From Chamaea fasciata (taxonomy: Eukaryota; Chordata; Aves; Passeriformes; Sylviidae), in assembly GCA_029207755.1 (NCBI GenBank), contig JARCOQ010000017.1, positions 5,158,945 to 5,222,944 on the forward strand: 64,000 bases of DNA, in the 5' to 3' direction. Below are positions 29,203-52,671 of the stretch, in pieces. Positions within the stretch are counted from its first letter, which is position 1. Each line of letters starts with the position of its first letter. The notes below the pieces were generated by a model. It saw nothing but the letters and a program-made list of their open reading frames with translations, was not told the DNA's origin and searched no databases. The position numbers were made by a program, and so were the translations under genes.

Positions 29203-29599
29203 TTTATTGGAAAGTGGAGTAAATTGCACACAGTGGAGTCATAGGAGGGAGAAATCACTGCGAATAAACATAGATTCTGGGATGCATTTATTTGCTGGTT
29301 TCATCTCAGAGAAGGAAGGCTTTCCCCAGGAAAACGGAGGCAGTCCTGGTGTTCTGGCCTTGGGGAGGCAGCCCTGGGTCTCTTTGGGGAAGGATGAGAT
29401 TTTTAGGGGCCTGGTGCCACAGTGGGGTCACCCCAGCCCCATCCAGCTGGCGTTTTCCACGGGCATCCTCCAAGAGAAACCTGTCCTGTGGCTGCGGCTC
29501 CACCTGCGCAGTCCCGGGGCGCTGGGGCAGCTCATCCTCCTGCCGGTCTGACAGCTGAAAACATTGGTCCCGAGGCTCTCTGCTGGAGGCTGGGGGTTC
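29203..29599 (-). other. GATA5: Probable GATA5 3' UTR with candidate poly(A) signals
   Basis: The sequence past the stop on the gene's strand has no coding sign. AATAAA on the minus strand occurs at 29292-29287 and 29208-29203, with further copies near 28979 and 28379. The nearest two make a 3' UTR of about 0.3-0.4 kb possible, but the site actually used cannot be told from sequence. Confidence 0.4.
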
Positions 29600-40740
<11,141 letters not shown>

Positions 40741-40820
40741 GTTCCGTCCTCAGCGGCGGCGGCTGCTCAGGGCCCGGCCGGCTGCGGCCCGGCGGTGCCG
40801 AGGGGCTCACTCAGAGGAAC
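40741..40820 (-). other. GATA5: GATA5 5' UTR part of the ATG-bearing exon
   Basis: Eighty bases precede the ATG and follow a good 3' splice site (TTCTCCCTCCAG/GTTCC, AG at 40822-40821). The segment is GC-rich, has an in-frame TGA at 40752-40750 and no upstream ATG in the reading frame. The acceptor implies a separate non-coding first exon, as is usual for GATA4/5/6 genes. Confidence 0.65.
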
Positions 40821-41126
40821 CTGGAGGGAGAACCGAGAGCAGCGAGCTGAGACCCCGCACACACCGGGCACCCGACGGCCTTTCCCGCGCTGAAAACGCC
40901 TCTTCCTTGCCTCAAGCAGGACCTGAAATTTGTAATTTTTTTTCCCCTTTGTTCTGTTTTCCTCTGTTTCCCTTTCCTCTGAGCCACGGTGAGAATTAAC
41001 CTCCTTGGAATGGGCAGCGACCCCTCCGGCACCTTCCCCCTCCCCGCCGCCCGCCTGGGCACCTTCAACGGGCCGGAAAGACACTCCAACAATTTTTTTT
41101 TTCCCCCCCAGTAGTATTTCCCTTCC

Positions 41127-41133
<7 letters not shown>

Positions 41134-41179
<46 letters not shown>
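41134..41179. repeat. 46-base T homopolymer (A-run on the GATA5 strand)
   Basis: An unbroken run of 46 T followed by AAA and 11 more T, in the probable 5' UTR intron of GATA5, about 310 bp before the acceptor. It produces a false Lys-rich reading frame on the minus strand. Length accuracy in the assembly is doubtful. Confidence 0.9.
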
Positions 41180-41188
<9 letters not shown>

Positions 41189-41488
41189 TTTTTCCTTCTT
41201 CTTCTTTCCCCTAACGCAGGCTCTGGAGCACAGCTCAGGGCCTTGTTGGCGAGGACGCGGCCGGCTGCGGCCCCTCGGGTTCCCTGCGGGAGCGGGGTCC
41301 CGGCGGATCTGGGCAGAGATCCAGGACCGGGAGCATCCCCGGTGTCCCCCAGTCACCAGCGCTGCGGCTTTCCTGTTAAAAAGCGCAATAACCCTCGGGC
41401 AGGCCTCTCCGTGCGGACGGGGGGCTGCAGCCGCCCAAGTCCGCAAGAGCATCCCACCCTGGCCCGCTCCTCCCACACAGGTACTCAC

Positions 41489-41830
41489 ATGGCAGCGTCC
41501 CGGGATCGGAGCCGGGCATGGCTGTGGGGGCATGGAGCTGTGCTCAGACCATCCAGGGAAATCCCAGGAAAATAAAAATAATAATTAAAAAAAAATACAA
41601 TGAAGTTCACGGAGAAGGCAGGAGAAAAACCGAACCGGCAGGGCCCCCTGGAATAGAGGAGCTGCCCTTCCCCGAGTGTCCCCTCTGTCGCCTCCCTGTC
41701 TCCCGTGGGTGCGTCCCTGGCTGCGCGCGGCGGGGAAGTGGCGGCTGTGGCTCTGGCTCGGGCTCTTTACGGCGGCCCCGGTGCGGGCCGGCCCACGTGA
41801 CGGTCGGCGGGGCAGCCCCGGTCCCGGCCG
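41489..41830 (-). other. GATA5: Candidate non-coding first exon of GATA5
   Basis: On the minus strand a strong donor, GCCAT/GTGAGTACC, lies at 41489/41488. Joining it to the acceptor at 40820 gives a 668-bp 5' intron. Promoter-type motifs sit just upstream (41794-41877), so an exon in this interval is plausible. Its 5' end is not visible, and an A/T-rich run at about 41570-41602 is unusual for such an exon. Other usable donors exist near 42604, 42669 and 44398, and GATA5 of chicken is known to use alternative first exons, so this is one option only. Confidence 0.3.
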
Positions 41831-42600
41831 GGATTGGGCGCCTCCCGGCACGGGGGGACGGGATAAGTCCCGCCGGCTTCGCTCCGGGCGGGGGGGGACG
41901 CGCCCGCAGCCTCCCCCTGGCGCGGGGCGGCGGGGCCGGGCGCAGCGCGGGCAGGATGCGGCCCCCAGAGCGCCCCGCACCGCCCCGGGCCCGCCGGCCG
42001 CCCCCGCGGAGGGCTGGGGGTGGCTCCCTCCTTTGAGGGCCCCGCTGCGTTTTTGGGGTTCGCTCCCGCACCCCATCTGGAGGTGAAGGCCCCCCTCCCG
42101 CCCCGGGCCGCAGGGAGATGCTGGGGAAAACCACCGAAAACTTCCCGGCGGGGATCTGGGAGCCGAGGATGAGAGCGGGTGGTTTTCTGCTCCGAGCTAG
42201 AGCTCCGGTTCTGTTTTGACATAAACCCCATCCTTACGGGGAAGGGGCTGCCCCCGGCCCGCCCTGACTTTCTCCAGCGGCCCCCGGGCCCGCCGAGGAT
42301 GCTGCGATGCTCGCAGTCCGCCCGTTCCCCCGTGCCCGCCTCGGCGCGGCTTTGCCACGTTCGGGAGAGCAGCTCCGGCCCCTCACCGTCCCGTCGGGGC
42401 TGCCCCGCTCCCAGGTGCTCTGCTCTTCCCCGGGGGAAGCAGCCGAGGGAAGGGTCCTCCTCCCTGCAGCCGTCCGGCCGAGTCGCTCTGGGCTGGCGAC
42501 GGGGTCAAAAAAACCCCAAACACCTCTCCCAGTTGTTCCCCGTCGGCGAGAGCCGGGAAGAGACTTCAGAGGGGAAGGAGCTCTTAGTCCCAGCAGCCCG
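41600..42600 (-). promoter_or_regulatory. CpG island, probable GATA5 promoter
   Basis: About 1 kb of very GC-rich, CpG-dense DNA upstream of the first coding exon. Within it are an E-box CACGTG (41794-41799) followed by TGACG, an inverted CCAAT box (ATTGG on plus, 41833-41837) and GGATAAG (41871-41877). No TATA box at a convincing distance. The layout fits a CpG-type developmental promoter. The exact start site is not determined. Confidence 0.6.
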
Positions 42601-43203
42601 CTTACCCCGGGTAATTCAGCCGCTTTAACTCTCCTTCTGTACCGGCCAGCGAGGAAATAATTCCATCCTTACCGGGACTTATTCCCGAAATTATGGCGCT
42701 TTTGTACAAAGTCGCTGTGCCTCTATCTCCTCCCCAGAGAAACGGGGGAAAGAAAACCCTCGGCGAATCTCGCCCGCCGCTCGCTTCATCCCCGGGCAGA
42801 GGGAATTTGTCACCCGCAGGCCTCCACCGACTGGATCGGGCCCCGCTGGGCCCCGGGAGCCCTCCGGTAACGCAGCCGGCGCTGCCCGCCCGTGCGGTCC
42901 CGGCGCCCGGGGGAGCCCGTCCAGCCTCGCCTCCGCAGGGAGCAGCGCTGCGGGAAGGGTGGGAAATTTCAGCTCCAAAATAAACTGGTGCAGGAATGCC
43001 AGCTATTTCCCTCGGAATAATGCAACGCAACTGGCTGGAGATGTATTTATTTGCTCGCGAAAGCGGCCGTTTACGGCTCGCAGGGTATCCCTGTGTCCCT
43101 GTGCCCGCAGAGCTAAAAAGAAGAAAACAAAACCAAAACAACTAATTCCCCCACAAACAAACAAAGAAAAAACAAAACACACACACAAAAAGGAGAAAAG
43201 TAA

Positions 43204-43215
43204 GGGGGGGGGGGG
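43204..43215. repeat. 12-base G homopolymer in a purine tract
   Basis: The G run sits in a purine-rich stretch (about 43,130-43,260) that also has an (AC)5 run. It lies between the two CpG-rich blocks upstream of GATA5. Confidence 0.85.
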
Positions 43216-43549
43216 AGAGGAAGGAAAGGACATTTTTAGAAAAGAAGGAAAAATAATTTTTTTAAAATGTGAAAAAGCTATAGAAAAATAAAATAAAAAC
43301 CCGGGAAGCCCCAGACCCGCGGCGGCACGGATAAAACCGTACCTACAGAAAACCAACCCCAAACCCTTCGCGGCTGTGACTGAGCCACCGATAGATCTTC
43401 CTTCGTTTCGTTTCGCGTGGGTTTCTCGTTTTCACAATTTCAGATGTTACTTAACTGTAATTTATTACATGTAATTTTTTTTAAAAAAATACATACGAAC
43501 TGCCCTCTCCGATCGCTTCTGGCATTCAAATAAATGTGAAAACGTTGAA

Positions 43550-45200
43550 AGAAACGAGGCGCTGCTAAATCCGGAGGGAAGTACCCGGTGAGCGTGTTCA
43601 CGGCGGAGGAAACCACCGTGCCCGAAAACCTGCCCGCGGACCTGTGGCGTGTCTGTGGTCAGATCCATCCAGCTGTTGGGTTTTTCTGTTTAATTTTTTT
43701 AAACTAGTTTGCCAACGCATTTTCTCCTCCGGTGGTGTCGGCGCTGCAGGGCTCTCGCCCCACCGAGGCCGCGGCGGGTCCAAGGAGCGGCTCCTCCCGC
43801 AGCCGCGCCAGCAGCGCCCGCGGGCGCGGAGCAGCTCTGGGCAGGTGCTCCGACACCGACGGTTCCAGCACCAGCCCCGGACTGGCCCCACACTCCAGTC
43901 CCCGCTGGGCACGGGCCCGTGGTGTCACCCACGCGTGAGCCCTGCGTGTGGCGTCCGCGGCGTGGGAGGCCGCGTGGTTTGGGGGGTTTGTAGGATTTTG
44001 GGCTGCGATCGGTAAAGGGGGCAGGCAGGGGGGCCGGGGGCCCTCCTCTGTGAGGAAAGCCACGGTGGGCGATGCTTTATATGAAGCAGGAGGGAAGGTG
44101 CCAGCCTGGCTGCTGTGGCAGGGGGGATGCCCCGTTCTCAGCCCTCGCACTGCGTCCGGGGAGGTCACACCGGACCGGGGGACACGGGGACCCCGGGGGT
44201 CTCCCGGTGCTCGCTGCCCCACCAAGGGCACCCCGACGTGGCGGCCGCACACCGCTGCCAAACTCATGGAGAGGATTAGATACAAAAATCCTAACACAGC
44301 ATCGGTGAGGGGATGCCCGGAATCCCCGATCCCTCTCTTCCATCCCCGTTTGGAGGTGGGACAGGCGGGAAGGCCTCTCGGGAGGGGTGCACGGCCCTTA
44401 CCGGGCTCACGGTCCGTTTGACGGGTCGAGTCGGACCCGGCTCCGCTCTTTCCGAGGGATTCGACCACTTGTTTTGAGGGAGTTAGAAAGGGACCGACCA
44501 CTTCCCAAAGGCTCCCCGTGCCCCCTCGCCGCACCGCCCAGGCACAGCTTGGCTCCGGCTGAGTTCCAGAGGGGCCGGTGCGCCTCGACACGGCCCTGAG
44601 GAAGCCCTGACCCCTCCAGGTGAGGCTCCCCCGGGCCGGGACAGACTGCCCGGCGCCCTGGCCCCTCGGCCCTAATCCTGCTCCGGCTGATTTGTGAGTT
44701 CTGCGCGGGCCGGACGCGTGGGAGCGTCTTGCGCCGTCCTGGAGGGGGCTTTCAGCTCCCCCCTCCCCCACAGAAAAGCCAAGGGGGAGGAAAAAAAGAA
44801 AAGACGAGTGGAGAGAAAAGGGCAGAAACGTTCCCGCTCCTGCTGCACCGGGCAGGGCACCAAGGCTCACCCCGAACTTGGAACATCGGTTACCTTTCCC
44901 TTCAGTGCACTAGGAGGTGACAATTAATTGTGGCCCCTTTCCTTCCTCTGCCTTCCCCGGGCTGCAGCATCCTCCCCGGGGGCTGAGAGGCGTCTCTCTG
45001 CCCTCGGGGACGCCGGGCAGGGTGAGCTCCGAGCTTAGAATCACGCCCAGGCATTGCCCGTGCCGGGCTCTGCCCCGGATCCCCGCCCAGCCAGCCCCGG
45101 GCCCGCTCCGATCCCCCCGTCCCGAGCCACCCGGTGCAAAGGGAAACCCACCTATTTCATCCCTTCAACCCCAATGGGCGGCATCGGGCTGCTCCCGGCT
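43550..45200. promoter_or_regulatory. Second CpG-rich block upstream of GATA5
   Basis: A GC- and CpG-rich stretch about 1.6 kb long, separated from the promoter island by an A-rich, G-run interval (about 43,100-43,500). It contains long open frames on both strands (largest 43704-44870, minus) but no recognisable protein or plausible exon series. A minus-strand donor (GAGCCCG/GTAAGGG, about 44397) would allow an alternative first exon. Best read as an extension of the GATA5 CpG domain. Confidence 0.45.
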
Positions 45201-48200
45201 CTGCTCCCGGCTCCCAAACGAAGGACAAGCTGCTCGGGGGCACAAGAATCTCCCAGAAGCCGCTTCCCCTGCCTGTGAATGAGGGAGATGGACAGGAGGG
45301 GACCAACAGGGTCTATCTCCTGCATCTCCCGGTCTCCAATGCCGACATATTCTCAAGTCCACATTCCCAGGTCTGTATTCCTCCATCCCCAGCCCCTTCC
45401 TACCCACTCTCCAAGGCACGGGCTGATCCCTGCCCAGGGAACGAGCTCAGGTACCTCCTGCAGTCGAGGCCAGGCTGATTCCAAAGGCAGCGCTGTGAGG
45501 GACACAGCCGGGGCTGGGGGAGGCCCCGTCCAGAGGGAGGCTGTGGGCAAGGACTGAGCTGCCCCAGCTCAGCCAGGCAGGGACAGACAGGTTTTGTGCC
45601 TGGAAGAGTGAGGGGATGCCAGAGGGCTGTGTCTCAAAAGGGTTAAATAAACAGCAGGGTCTGCCAAAAATATTTATCTCCTGTTATATGCATGTGGCTG
45701 TGGCTCTCAGGAAGGACGGCTGTGATAGAGGTGGGGGAAAAAGTACTTGAGTTTTTCCCCCTCTTGCTCTGAGATCCTGTTTTCTTCCTTAGCCCACAAG
45801 GATTTCACCAGCATGGGAAATAAAAGGTGTCCTGTAGAGATGATGTTTCATGCTGTCCCCTACAGATCCTATATATTGGGGTGCTTCAGTCTCAGATGTT
45901 TCTCCAGCCTCTCAGGAGCCAAAAATGGCTACACAAGTCACCCCTTTCCCTTCAATATTTAAAAGGTACAAAATACCAACTGCAACGTGTGTCCCCCTCA
46001 GATGTGTAATTTGGCATGTGCCTCCTAAAAGTGACCTCTGCTTGCGTGATTTGGACGCAAATTGTTTAAAATTCATTTTCCTTCCAGATGGATTTTACAG
46101 GAGCTCCAAGTTGCAGAGCAGTCAGGAAATCCTCAGGCTGACATGGCAGGCCCAGTGAGCACAGGAATACCCTGTGAGGGATACACCACATTATTTTTTT
46201 GCAGATGGGCAAACTGGTCTCCACGTTTGTTTTATGCAGGGGACTCTGAGGGCTCTAACTTTGCCCCAAGCACAAAGGACAAGGACTTCCAGCCCAGGGA
46301 GGATACACAGACCTAGGAGGGCTCAGCATCTTGCAAAGGGTGAGGGTCTGACCCCACCTGGGAAGTTCTCCAGGAGTTTTGCCATGGGAGGGAGCAGTGT
46401 GTGACTCAGGATCCAGCCGTGTGGGCACGCTGGGGGACGCCTTGGGTAAACTTTTGTGGGGTTGAAGCTGGAGGGCACAGAGAGGCACCAGCCAGGCAAG
46501 GAGAGGCAAAAAATTTTCTGTACTGTGTAATGGAAACTATTTCCCTATACAAACTCCGGCCTGGTGGGCTGATGCTGGGTGTGCCAGCCCAGTCCTGGCA
46601 GAGGTCTGATATCAACCCACTTCCAGAGCCTGTCCAGCTACGTTGGGTTTGCACCATGCTCCCCCACTGCCATTATGGGCAATAAATGGGAGAAGAAAAA
46701 AAAAAAAAAGGGCTATTTTGGTGTATTAACCTCCTTGTGGCCAGGTGAAAGGTTAAATTCACATGATTCATTGGCGGCTGAGAGACAGCACTTTGTTGCT
46801 AGGATTTTGGGGAATGCGGAGGGCTCCAGCGAAGGAGTCTCGCTAATCTTTAAGGGAGGGAGCCAGGCTCCTGTCTGACGGCTGCAGGCCCAGCAGCTCT
46901 GTGTTTCATTTCAGACTGTCACTCTCCTATCTCTCAGCTCACTCCCAGCTCCAGCTTGCTGCCAGATCTTGGGAACTGTTAACTCAGACAAATTTATAGA
47001 TGGAAAAAGAACAGTTAGCCATTGTTCCTGGGGTGGGGGAGGGAGGAAAGCCAGGAGCTTCGGCCACCAAAGTCATGATGTAACCTGGTTGTTGCTTGGT
47101 TGGGAGAAACGTGCAAAGGGTCTTCCTCTTCCCATGCCAGGGAAGGAAATTGGGACCATTATGTTACTACTAAAAGTTGAGAGGTGTGATGTTGGTGCCC
47201 GAGTCATTTGGAGATATTTGTGCAGTGTTTCCATACAGTGGAATCTCCCAGCTGGACATCTCTGGGGTATGAGCTCATTTTCTTCATCTCACGTCTCGTG
47301 ATACTGGGTGTTTTTCCTTAAAGCTTTGGGCTCTGGGGTAATGAGCTCTAATATCAACAGCAGCGTTCTCAGAAACAGAGCCCCTCACTATGTGGGATGC
47401 TGAGAGGAAACTGGAAATGGGAACATCTCAAGGATTAAAAAAGAAAAATCCATCTGGCAAATAGGGAGACCCTCAGATTTGCTATTCCTTAGAAGTGCAA
47501 TGACTTGGAGGAAGCATTGCTGATTTCATCTACCTTGGAGCAAAGCGCGAGACTAAGGAGTTGTTGTCTGGCTGGTGCTGTGGCCCTGACCTCCAGTTGG
47601 ATACACTTCCAACCACCTTTCGTGTTGGAAAGACTTCAAGTTTTCCATACAACACAAAACCCCGTATCTTGAGAATGAGACAGCACCCACTCAAGGTGGG
47701 TTTATAGATTTTAGATGGCTTGTGGCTCCTGAACTTGGGGCTCTTTTGGAGGTTTGCTTTCCAAATTACACAAAGAGCAGAGGTACAGATTTTGGTTGTG
47801 TTCACTCCCTACACAAATGTCCCTGCAGCAAGGTTGTACCTGTGTTACTTTCCTCATGGTTTCTGTAGCCCTTGCTCATCTGGAATCATTCCTGGTTCTT
47901 TGAGCATTTTTGCCTGGAGAGAAGGATTGTGAAGGGTCTGAAGGGTGTCACCTGCAGATGAGTCTACCTGGCCACTTCTACATATAGTTCAGGACAGGAG
48001 TCCCTGCATCACTGTGGGATAAATCAATTGTGGTTTTTATAGCTGCTTTGAGTCCAGATCTCCACTTTTTAAATCCTTACGTGTGTGTACAGAGTAGAAG
48101 GAAGCAAGAAATTTTTGATTTAAGGTAGAAATTGTGAGAAGTTATGCACTTAGTAAATCCAATCACTTGAGAATCTGGCTACACAGAAGGTGGTTTCTTC

Positions 48201-51200
48201 TTCCAGTGTCTGAAGGTTTGCAGAAGTCTGTTGTTTTAATCAGGAGACTGCATGGATTTGATTCTGAAGGCCCAGAATACGGCACGGCCCCAAAACATGA
48301 CTCTCCCTCCTTTTACTTACTGGAGTTTTATTTAACTCTGCACTGGCAGGGACAGAAAGTCACATCTTATAAAATTTCTGCCCTAAATCACCTATGCTAT
48401 TAATGCTTGTTTTCTGCTTATTTGGTATCTGTAACTAGAAGCACTTCTTCTTTTTTTCCCATTTCAGACTTGGTGTGAAGTTCCTGACTCAAAAGCCCAG
48501 CATTACAAAGATGTGCACTTCTAAACACAGGTCTGAATGAACCTCTGGTGGATGTCTTCCACTGGAGTCGATACAGGTGCCCTAGGGATGAATTTGGAGC
48601 ACTATCTGCATTATGGGCTACTTTTCATTTTACATCTCTCTCCTCATGTGTATGATGGGTCTAAAAATAATTTTCATGAGGGAGAAATGGCGCTGTGACT
48701 TCTCATAAGCAAGGTACTGAAAAGATGTGACAAATGTACAGTGCAGCTTTTTCTACCTATTTTCTACCTATTCTACCTATTCGAACTAAATTTAATGTTC
48801 CCTGCATTGCTCGGCTGTGCTTCATTTGAATATCCCCATGCCCAATATTCTTCCTGCCCTCACTCACTGCAGGCTGTGCTGTCCTTTCACAGCTTCCCTG
48901 TCACATCTGAACTGCCTTGGTTCGGGTCAGCAGATCTCTTCTACCTTATGGAACTTCCCTTCCCACTCCTCTCTGCCTCTTTGGCTGCATCCCTGACCTC
49001 TCCCAGTCTCATTTTTCACCTTCTCAACAACTTCTCAGCCCTCACTGGCTGCATTTTTCATCTGCCTTGGCATGAGAACGTGGCTCCAATTAGCTGGAGG
49101 GGTGGCATGGAGAGGGAGAGGTGAAGAGGCAGCTGGTTTGGCCAGAGTGGGAAGCAAAGAACTTCTTTGTCTCTCTGGGCTGCCCAAGAGATGCAGTGGC
49201 TTCCATGGTTGAACGCTCTAGAGACGGAGAGTGAAAAGACGAAAGCTTTTTATTACTTCAGCAAGTAGAAAGTCAAGGCAGAACCAGGACTTTGCACCAT
49301 GAGAGTTTTAGTCCTGGCTCACAGCTGGTCCTGCCCAGCTGCTCTGTCCCAGCACTGTGGAAGCCCACCAGTGCTGTGGCCAGGGAGAACACGGCAAAGA
49401 GCCACTCACAATCTCCTGATCACTCCTGAGATTCTGCAGGAACAGCCTGAGCAAAGCCATGTGTTACAAGAAACCTCTGGAACGATTTTAAGAGAGCAGA
49501 GATATGCAGAAGCAGAAGTCCTGGCAAGCTTTCATTCAGTTCCCCATGGAAGGGAAGAAAATTATGAGCATGTATATCCCATCTGACTGTACCCAGGCCA
49601 ATCTCTAGGTAGAGTTTAACCATTGTCCAGCTCTTCCAAACCTTCAACCTCACATCTGGTCAGCTGCTCCCTTTCCTGCAGCCAAAAGTTGGTGGTCTTC
49701 CTTTCAGGGGCCGTTGGCCAATCTGCATACAATTGGGTTGAAATGGAGGTCACCATTGAAATCGTGTGCTTCCAAGAGTTGTTTGATCAAACAGAATTTA
49801 CAGACCAGGACAGTTATTGACAGAGCTGACAAAAGAGATGCTCCAATGATTTACAGTCCAGGTGTGTTGTCAGAGCAACATATTTACCTGAGATCCCAAG
49901 AACTGTTAAAATTTAATCCCTAGAGACCTTCTCTGCAGTCCCTTGAAGAGTCACACCTCCAGGACCATTTGAAGTCACCATGCAAATAGCCAAAAGTTTA
50001 GGAACTTCCAGGGGAAATAAGAGCTGATACAGTGCTTTAAAATGGTTTTAACGGGTATAAAATTGGAGAGGTGAGCTGATATAGGATGCCCTTTCCCTTA
50101 ACCCACATGTACAATTCTCCACAATAAAGCTCTTAGAATATATACACATTAGTCAGGATTATCTCTGAATGTCTAGCAGGCTACGAATATGGATCCTGGA
50201 GACGTCAGCAGGAGGATTCATTAGAGGAGATGCAAGTGCTTGGAAATGGGAAATGTATTCTCTTATAAACACAGCCTGCACTGGGGCTGACCTTAAGACT
50301 GAACAGAATTGGCTGGAGAGATGGGGAAGGCAGGGAAGGAAAACAAAGTTCATGCACAGTTGTCTCAATTTTTTTTGCAACAAAACCCCTTATCAAGGTT
50401 TCTGTAACTTCGCTTTCTGTTCCAAATCAGAGGAACTCTCACCATCAAAGCTGAGACCACTGAAAAGGCAATGTCAAATCAGTCCAAGCTTATTCTTTCT
50501 TGGTGAGACAGATTTCATAGGATTTGGGGGTACATGAAGTGACTCCTGGAGGAATTCCCCCTCTGTTAATGTGATGGAGCCTCCACAAGGTCAAAGCACT
50601 CCACACTTCTTGTCCCACATACCAGATTTCTCTTAACTCTTACTTTCCATTTCAGCTCTTGGATATCAGAGTTCACGTATTTGAGTGAGTTCTTGTACTC
50701 AGAGTGAAAGATCCTGAATTCAAAGCTCCTCTGTGTGTGTTTGGGGTGGTTTCCCCTTTACTGCTGCCTCTCCTTGCTCTCTCATTTGCCTACTGAGCAA
50801 AATGAGAGGAGCTAGCACGGAGTATGAAAGGAACTCAGCGAGCCAAAATTGACTCCTACCTCATATCTATTAGCTGTAAATTACTTTAACATGAGTGACA
50901 TCACACTTGACTCTTGGTAAAACAGTGTTAAGTTAGTGGGTAATAAAACAGCTTGACACTAATGATGGGTTCTGCGTGATAAATTACTGTCAGTGATCAG
51001 ATAAGGGTTCTTGAGACTAACCTTGAACTAAATCTATTTTGTTGCTACATCTTGTGTGCAGTGTTCCACTTCTCACTGTGGGGATTAAGGGCTCAGAGCC
51101 CAATCCTGCGCCGCGCTCGGGGCTGCAGGGGCAGCTTGTGTGCAGGAGCATTTCCAGAAGCTGCTTCCAAGCATCAGGCTGCTCCCACCAGTGGAGCAGG

Positions 51201-52599
51201 GAGGGTTTGGCCTTAACCTTGAGAGCAGCATCCAGCTCCATGGGCCTCATGGTCACTGAGATGCTGGAACAGTTTCCAGCAGTGACTTCATTATCCAAAT
51301 CTTGGCTATTTTTAATTTAAAAAAAAACCAAACCAAACAAACCAACAATAAAGCATCACACAACTAAGGGGTGGATCCTGATAGCTTCATTTTTTGGTGA
51401 GTCTCGTGATGGATTTCATTATGGAATATTCCTTTGACCTATGCATTAGGTCTGTCCTGCAAACCGTGGATGTCGATGACCTCATTGAGAATGGAGAATG
51501 CTCAGCAGCTGGCTGGATCAGGTTCTCATTCAAAGAACTTGTTTTACTTGCAAAACTTTGGGAGAAAGCTTTATACCCAAGAACTGGGAGCTGGCCAAAG
51601 TCAATGTAAAGCATGGGATTTTGAATATTTTTTGCATGTATTTTCTTTGGACTCTAACCAGGGCGCTGCTTAGAAAAGGCTTCCCAAATTGTTTTACATT
51701 GTTATTGTTATTTGAGGCTCTGTTTTCACTTATCATTCAGGTAAGATGCCTGGGAGATGTTTTTTTAGACTACTTCTGGTGTAAACCGTTGTATTAAAAC
51801 ATTTACCATCGTTCGTTTTCATGGATAGTCATTGTTGTCTTGGCCTGTTTATTGCCTGGAATAATCCTGGAATACTTTTGTGTTACAAATGGCTGCAACA
51901 AAGAGAAGTTTTCACTGTGTACATCCAGATACCTCATTCATCTGTGATTATGACAGAGCTCACATTAAGAGGCAGTGGTTTTAATGCAAATTATAATTAA
52001 TTTTGGAAAGGAGAGCCTTTGAGAGGGTGCCTCCAGTGCAAGAGAGAGGATTGTGGGGAAAATGGCTGGGTCTGTCTGGGTTTTCCAAGGAGCAGGCTCT
52101 GCTGAAGCAGAGACACCATGTCAGGGTGTGTTGCAGTTAACTGCTCCTGCTCTCAGTTCTGTGCTAAACCACAAAATTTTTATTGGTGTTTTCAACCCAG
52201 CAGTCAAGTAATGAAGAGCTCTAAGATGCCATTTAAGTCAAATTATTAATTATTCCCTACATCAGTCTATGAGCAATGGTTAGTTCTGCACAAAGGGTGA
52301 TCTTAAGGATGGGGATGATGGCTGGGTTCTGTCAGTGCCCCTGAACACTGCTCCCAGGGCAGGTGGCACAAGAGGGATCACAGATGTTCCTGTAAAACAT
52401 TTCCAGTGAAGAAACTATTTTGTTCCATGCACTTCTCCCATTGAATCCCATTTTCCTCAAAATTTTCTTGGCTGTTCAGTTCCATTTGAAAGGATTTGGC
52501 CTTTTCTCTGCATGATTCAATGCAAAAATAATTTCTCTTGGCTTTTTGCTTGTTTGTTCATTTGTGTTCCTTCCTATCCTGTATATTGATTCCCTCTGG

Positions 52600-52626
52600 A
52601 AAACAAACAAACAACAACAACAACAA

Positions 52627-52669
<43 letters not shown>
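52600..52669. repeat. (CAA)n followed by a 42-base A run
   Basis: AAACAAACAAACAACAAC type repeats pass into 42 consecutive A (52628-52669). It could be the poly(A) tail of an old retro-insert, but no recognisable element precedes it. Otherwise a simple-sequence expansion. Confidence 0.85.

Positions 52670-52671
<2 letters not shown>

Noticed and set aside
40811..41533. 240-codon minus-strand frame with a long Lys run
   Set aside because: The Lys run is only the 46-base T homopolymer read on the other strand. The rest is intron and promoter CpG sequence.
43704..44870. 388-codon open frame on the minus strand
   Set aside because: It lies wholly in CpG-rich DNA where stop codons are scarce, other frames there are open too, the protein is Pro/Gly/Arg-rich without a domain, and no splice pattern supports it.
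49165..49215. CTGGGCTGCCCAAGAGATG, somewhat like a CR1 3' region
   Set aside because: The similarity stops after a few short words, and neither the upstream CR1 text nor the terminal repeats are present.
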